A stretch of DNA of 64,000 nt from Nocardia goodfellowii (GTDB lineage Bacteria; Actinomycetota; Actinomycetes; Mycobacteriales; Mycobacteriaceae), in assembly GCF_017875645.1 (NCBI RefSeq), contig NZ_JAGGMR010000001.1:6634001-6698000 (forward strand), written 5' to 3'. The notes beneath the pieces are model-generated. The model ran no database searches and had not been told where the DNA came from. It saw nothing but the letters and a program-made list of their open reading frames with translations. Positions 62,951 through 64,000 of the stretch are shown piece by piece. Positions within the stretch are counted from its first letter, which is position 1, and each line of letters opens with the position of its first letter. The position numbers and the translations under genes were made by a program.

Positions 62951-64000
62951 TCAGCTGTGCGCGCCGTCGAAGCCCACCAGGAACCGTTTGAGCACCTTCC
63001 CGGTCTCCCCGCGCGGCAGGTGACTGAGGAACGCCACGTCCCGCGGCACCGATACCCGGCCGAGCCGGTTGCGGATGTAGTTACGCACCATCTCCGGATC
63101 CAGGCCCACCCCTTCGCGTTTCACCACAAACGCGGCGAGCCGCTGCCCGAAGTCGCGATCCGGGACACCGACCACCGCGACTTCACTGACCTGCGGTAGC
63201 AGGGCCAGCGCCTCCTCGACCGGGCGCGGGAAGACGTTCTCGCCACCGGAGATGATCATTTCGTCGTCGCGCCCCGCGATGTAGAGCCGGCCCGCGGCGT
63301 CCAGGTAGCCGACGTCGCCGGTGTCGAGCAGCCCCTTGACCTCCTCCGGCGGCGCGGCGCTGACGTAGCCGTCGAACAGCATGTGGTTGCCGACGAAGAT
63401 CCGGCCCACCGCGCCGATCGGCACCGGCCGTCGATCCTCGCCCAGCACAGCGACTTTCGTGCCCAGCGGCGGGCGGCCCGCCGTCATCGGCGACAGGCGC
63501 ATATCCGCGGGCGTGGCGATGGTCGCCCACGACACCTCGGTGGAACCGTAGACGTTGTACAGCAGGTCGCCGAAGGTATCGAAGAAGCGCAGCACGGTCG
63601 CGGCCGCCAGCGGCGCACCACAGCTCGCGACTACCCGCAGGCTCGACACGTCGTAGCGGGCGCGCACCGCGGGCGGTAGGTCGAGGATGCGTTCCACCAT
63701 GGTCGGCACCACCAGCAGGCTGGTGACCTGGTGCTCGGCGATCAGGCGCAGCGTGTCCTCGGCGTCGAACTGTTCCGGCAGCACCGTGGTGGCCCGCAAC
63801 GCCGTACTGATCTGCAAACCGGCCAGCCCCCAGGTGTGGAACAGCGGGGCCGGGATCAGCATGATCTCGTGCATGCGCAACGGGATTCGCGACAGCAGTG
63901 CGGCGATGGTGCCGAAACCGCGCGGGTGCGGACGGCGCGCACCCTTCGGGGTGCCGCTGGTTCCGGAGGTCAGCACCACCAGCCGGCCCGGCTGGGACGG
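62951..64000 (-). CDS. acyl-CoA synthetase (AMP-binding, FadD-like), 5' truncated by window edge
   Basis: The frame is open to the window end, so the N-terminal about 170 residues are outside. Visible ANL motifs are VLTSGTSGTPKGARRPH (P-loop), LLYNVYGSTEVSWATIATP, LDTGDVGYLDAAGRLYIAGRDDEMIISGGENVFP and the C-terminal Lys in PRGETGKVLKRFL. It activates a carboxylic acid to its CoA ester via an adenylate. GENVFPRPVEEAL suggests a fatty or aromatic acid ligase. The substrate is not predicted. Confidence 0.92.
   Translation of the reverse strand, partial: PSQPGRLVVLTSGTSGTPKGARRPHPRGFGTIAALLSRIPLRMHEIMLIPAPLFHTWGLAGLQISTALRATTVLPEQFDAEDTLRLIAEHQVTSLLVVPTMVERILDLPPAVRARYDVSSLRVVASCGAPLAAATVLRFFDTFGDLLYNVYGSTEVSWATIATPADMRLSPMTAGRPPLGTKVAVLGEDRRPVPIGAVGRIFVGNHMLFDGYVSAAPPEEVKGLLDTGDVGYLDAAGRLYIAGRDDEMIISGGENVFPRPVEEALALLPQVSEVAVVGVPDRDFGQRLAAFVVKREGVGLDPEMVRNYIRNRLGRVSVPRDVAFLSHLPRGETGKVLKRFLVGFDGAHS

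Overview
High-GC actinobacterial chromosome, most likely Nocardia or a close mycolate-bearing relative. This is inferred from two secreted antigen-85-type mycolyltransferase-like proteins, several type VII (ESX) accessory or substrate genes including EspG, a DUF3558 lipoprotein, an F420-type nitroreductase-family protein, many GTG/TTG starts and very high third-position GC. No tRNA, rRNA, CRISPR array, transposase or prophage was recognised. The window is mostly ordinary chromosome with several small accessory modules and a few scars.

Layout. 1-8.6 kb: aromatic catabolism. A 5'-truncated PcaF-like thiolase, an IclR regulator beside a perfect palindrome, pobA (4-hydroxybenzoate 3-hydroxylase) and an aromatic-acid transporter face a leftward vanA-vanB-vanK operon. 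That operon is controlled by a divergent PadR regulator (VanR-like) with two near-identical operator palindromes 40 bp apart. 8.7-10.7 kb: bicupin quercetinase plus alpha/beta hydrolase. 10.9-15.9 kb: F420-type protein, acyl-CoA-binding protein, mycolyltransferase-like protein, and an epoxide hydrolase/MarR divergent pair. 16.1-17.5 kb: a short second threonyl-tRNA synthetase preceded by a 16-codon leader peptide with three consecutive Thr codons and an intrinsic terminator, a convincing ribosome-mediated attenuator and the main discovery candidate. 17.5-18.0 kb: a scar fusing two truncated genes. 18-30.9 kb: small membrane and secreted proteins, HAD phosphatase, a Rieske oxygenase/DapB-like pair under a TetR regulator with a 13-bp-arm operator, imine-reductase-like enzyme, DinB-like protein, ilvD and a baeRF-family protein.

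31-39.2 kb: a stand-alone four-domain NRPS (C-A-PCP-TE), a second mycolyltransferase-like protein and a large AfsR/SARP-type regulator. 39.1-40.5 kb: a PGPGW membrane protein, a second scar with two gene remnants, and hypothetical genes. 40.7-43.8 kb: an ESX accessory operon (DUF3558 lipoprotein, PE-like, PPE-like with ASTNP repeats, EspG). 43.9-47.1 kb: an amino-acid permease with an apparently fused C-terminal small ORF, and an acyl-CoA carboxylase beta chain.

47.1-51.6 kb: a light-response module (photolyase, secreted lipocalin, B12-binding MerR regulator of LitR/CarH type, SDR/DUF2867 protein). 51.6-54.1 kb: a second ESX-type operon of three proteins. 54.3-55.4 kb: a frameshifted O-methyltransferase. 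55.4-61.4 kb: purine catabolism (guanine deaminase, xanthine dehydrogenase A, B and C) with a MIRU-like 77-bp insertion at the xdhA/xdhB junction. 61.4-64 kb: DHFR-like protein, hypothetical protein, and a truncated acyl-CoA synthetase running off the window end.

All functional calls come from reading motifs by eye. No database search was possible, so family names are more certain than substrates.
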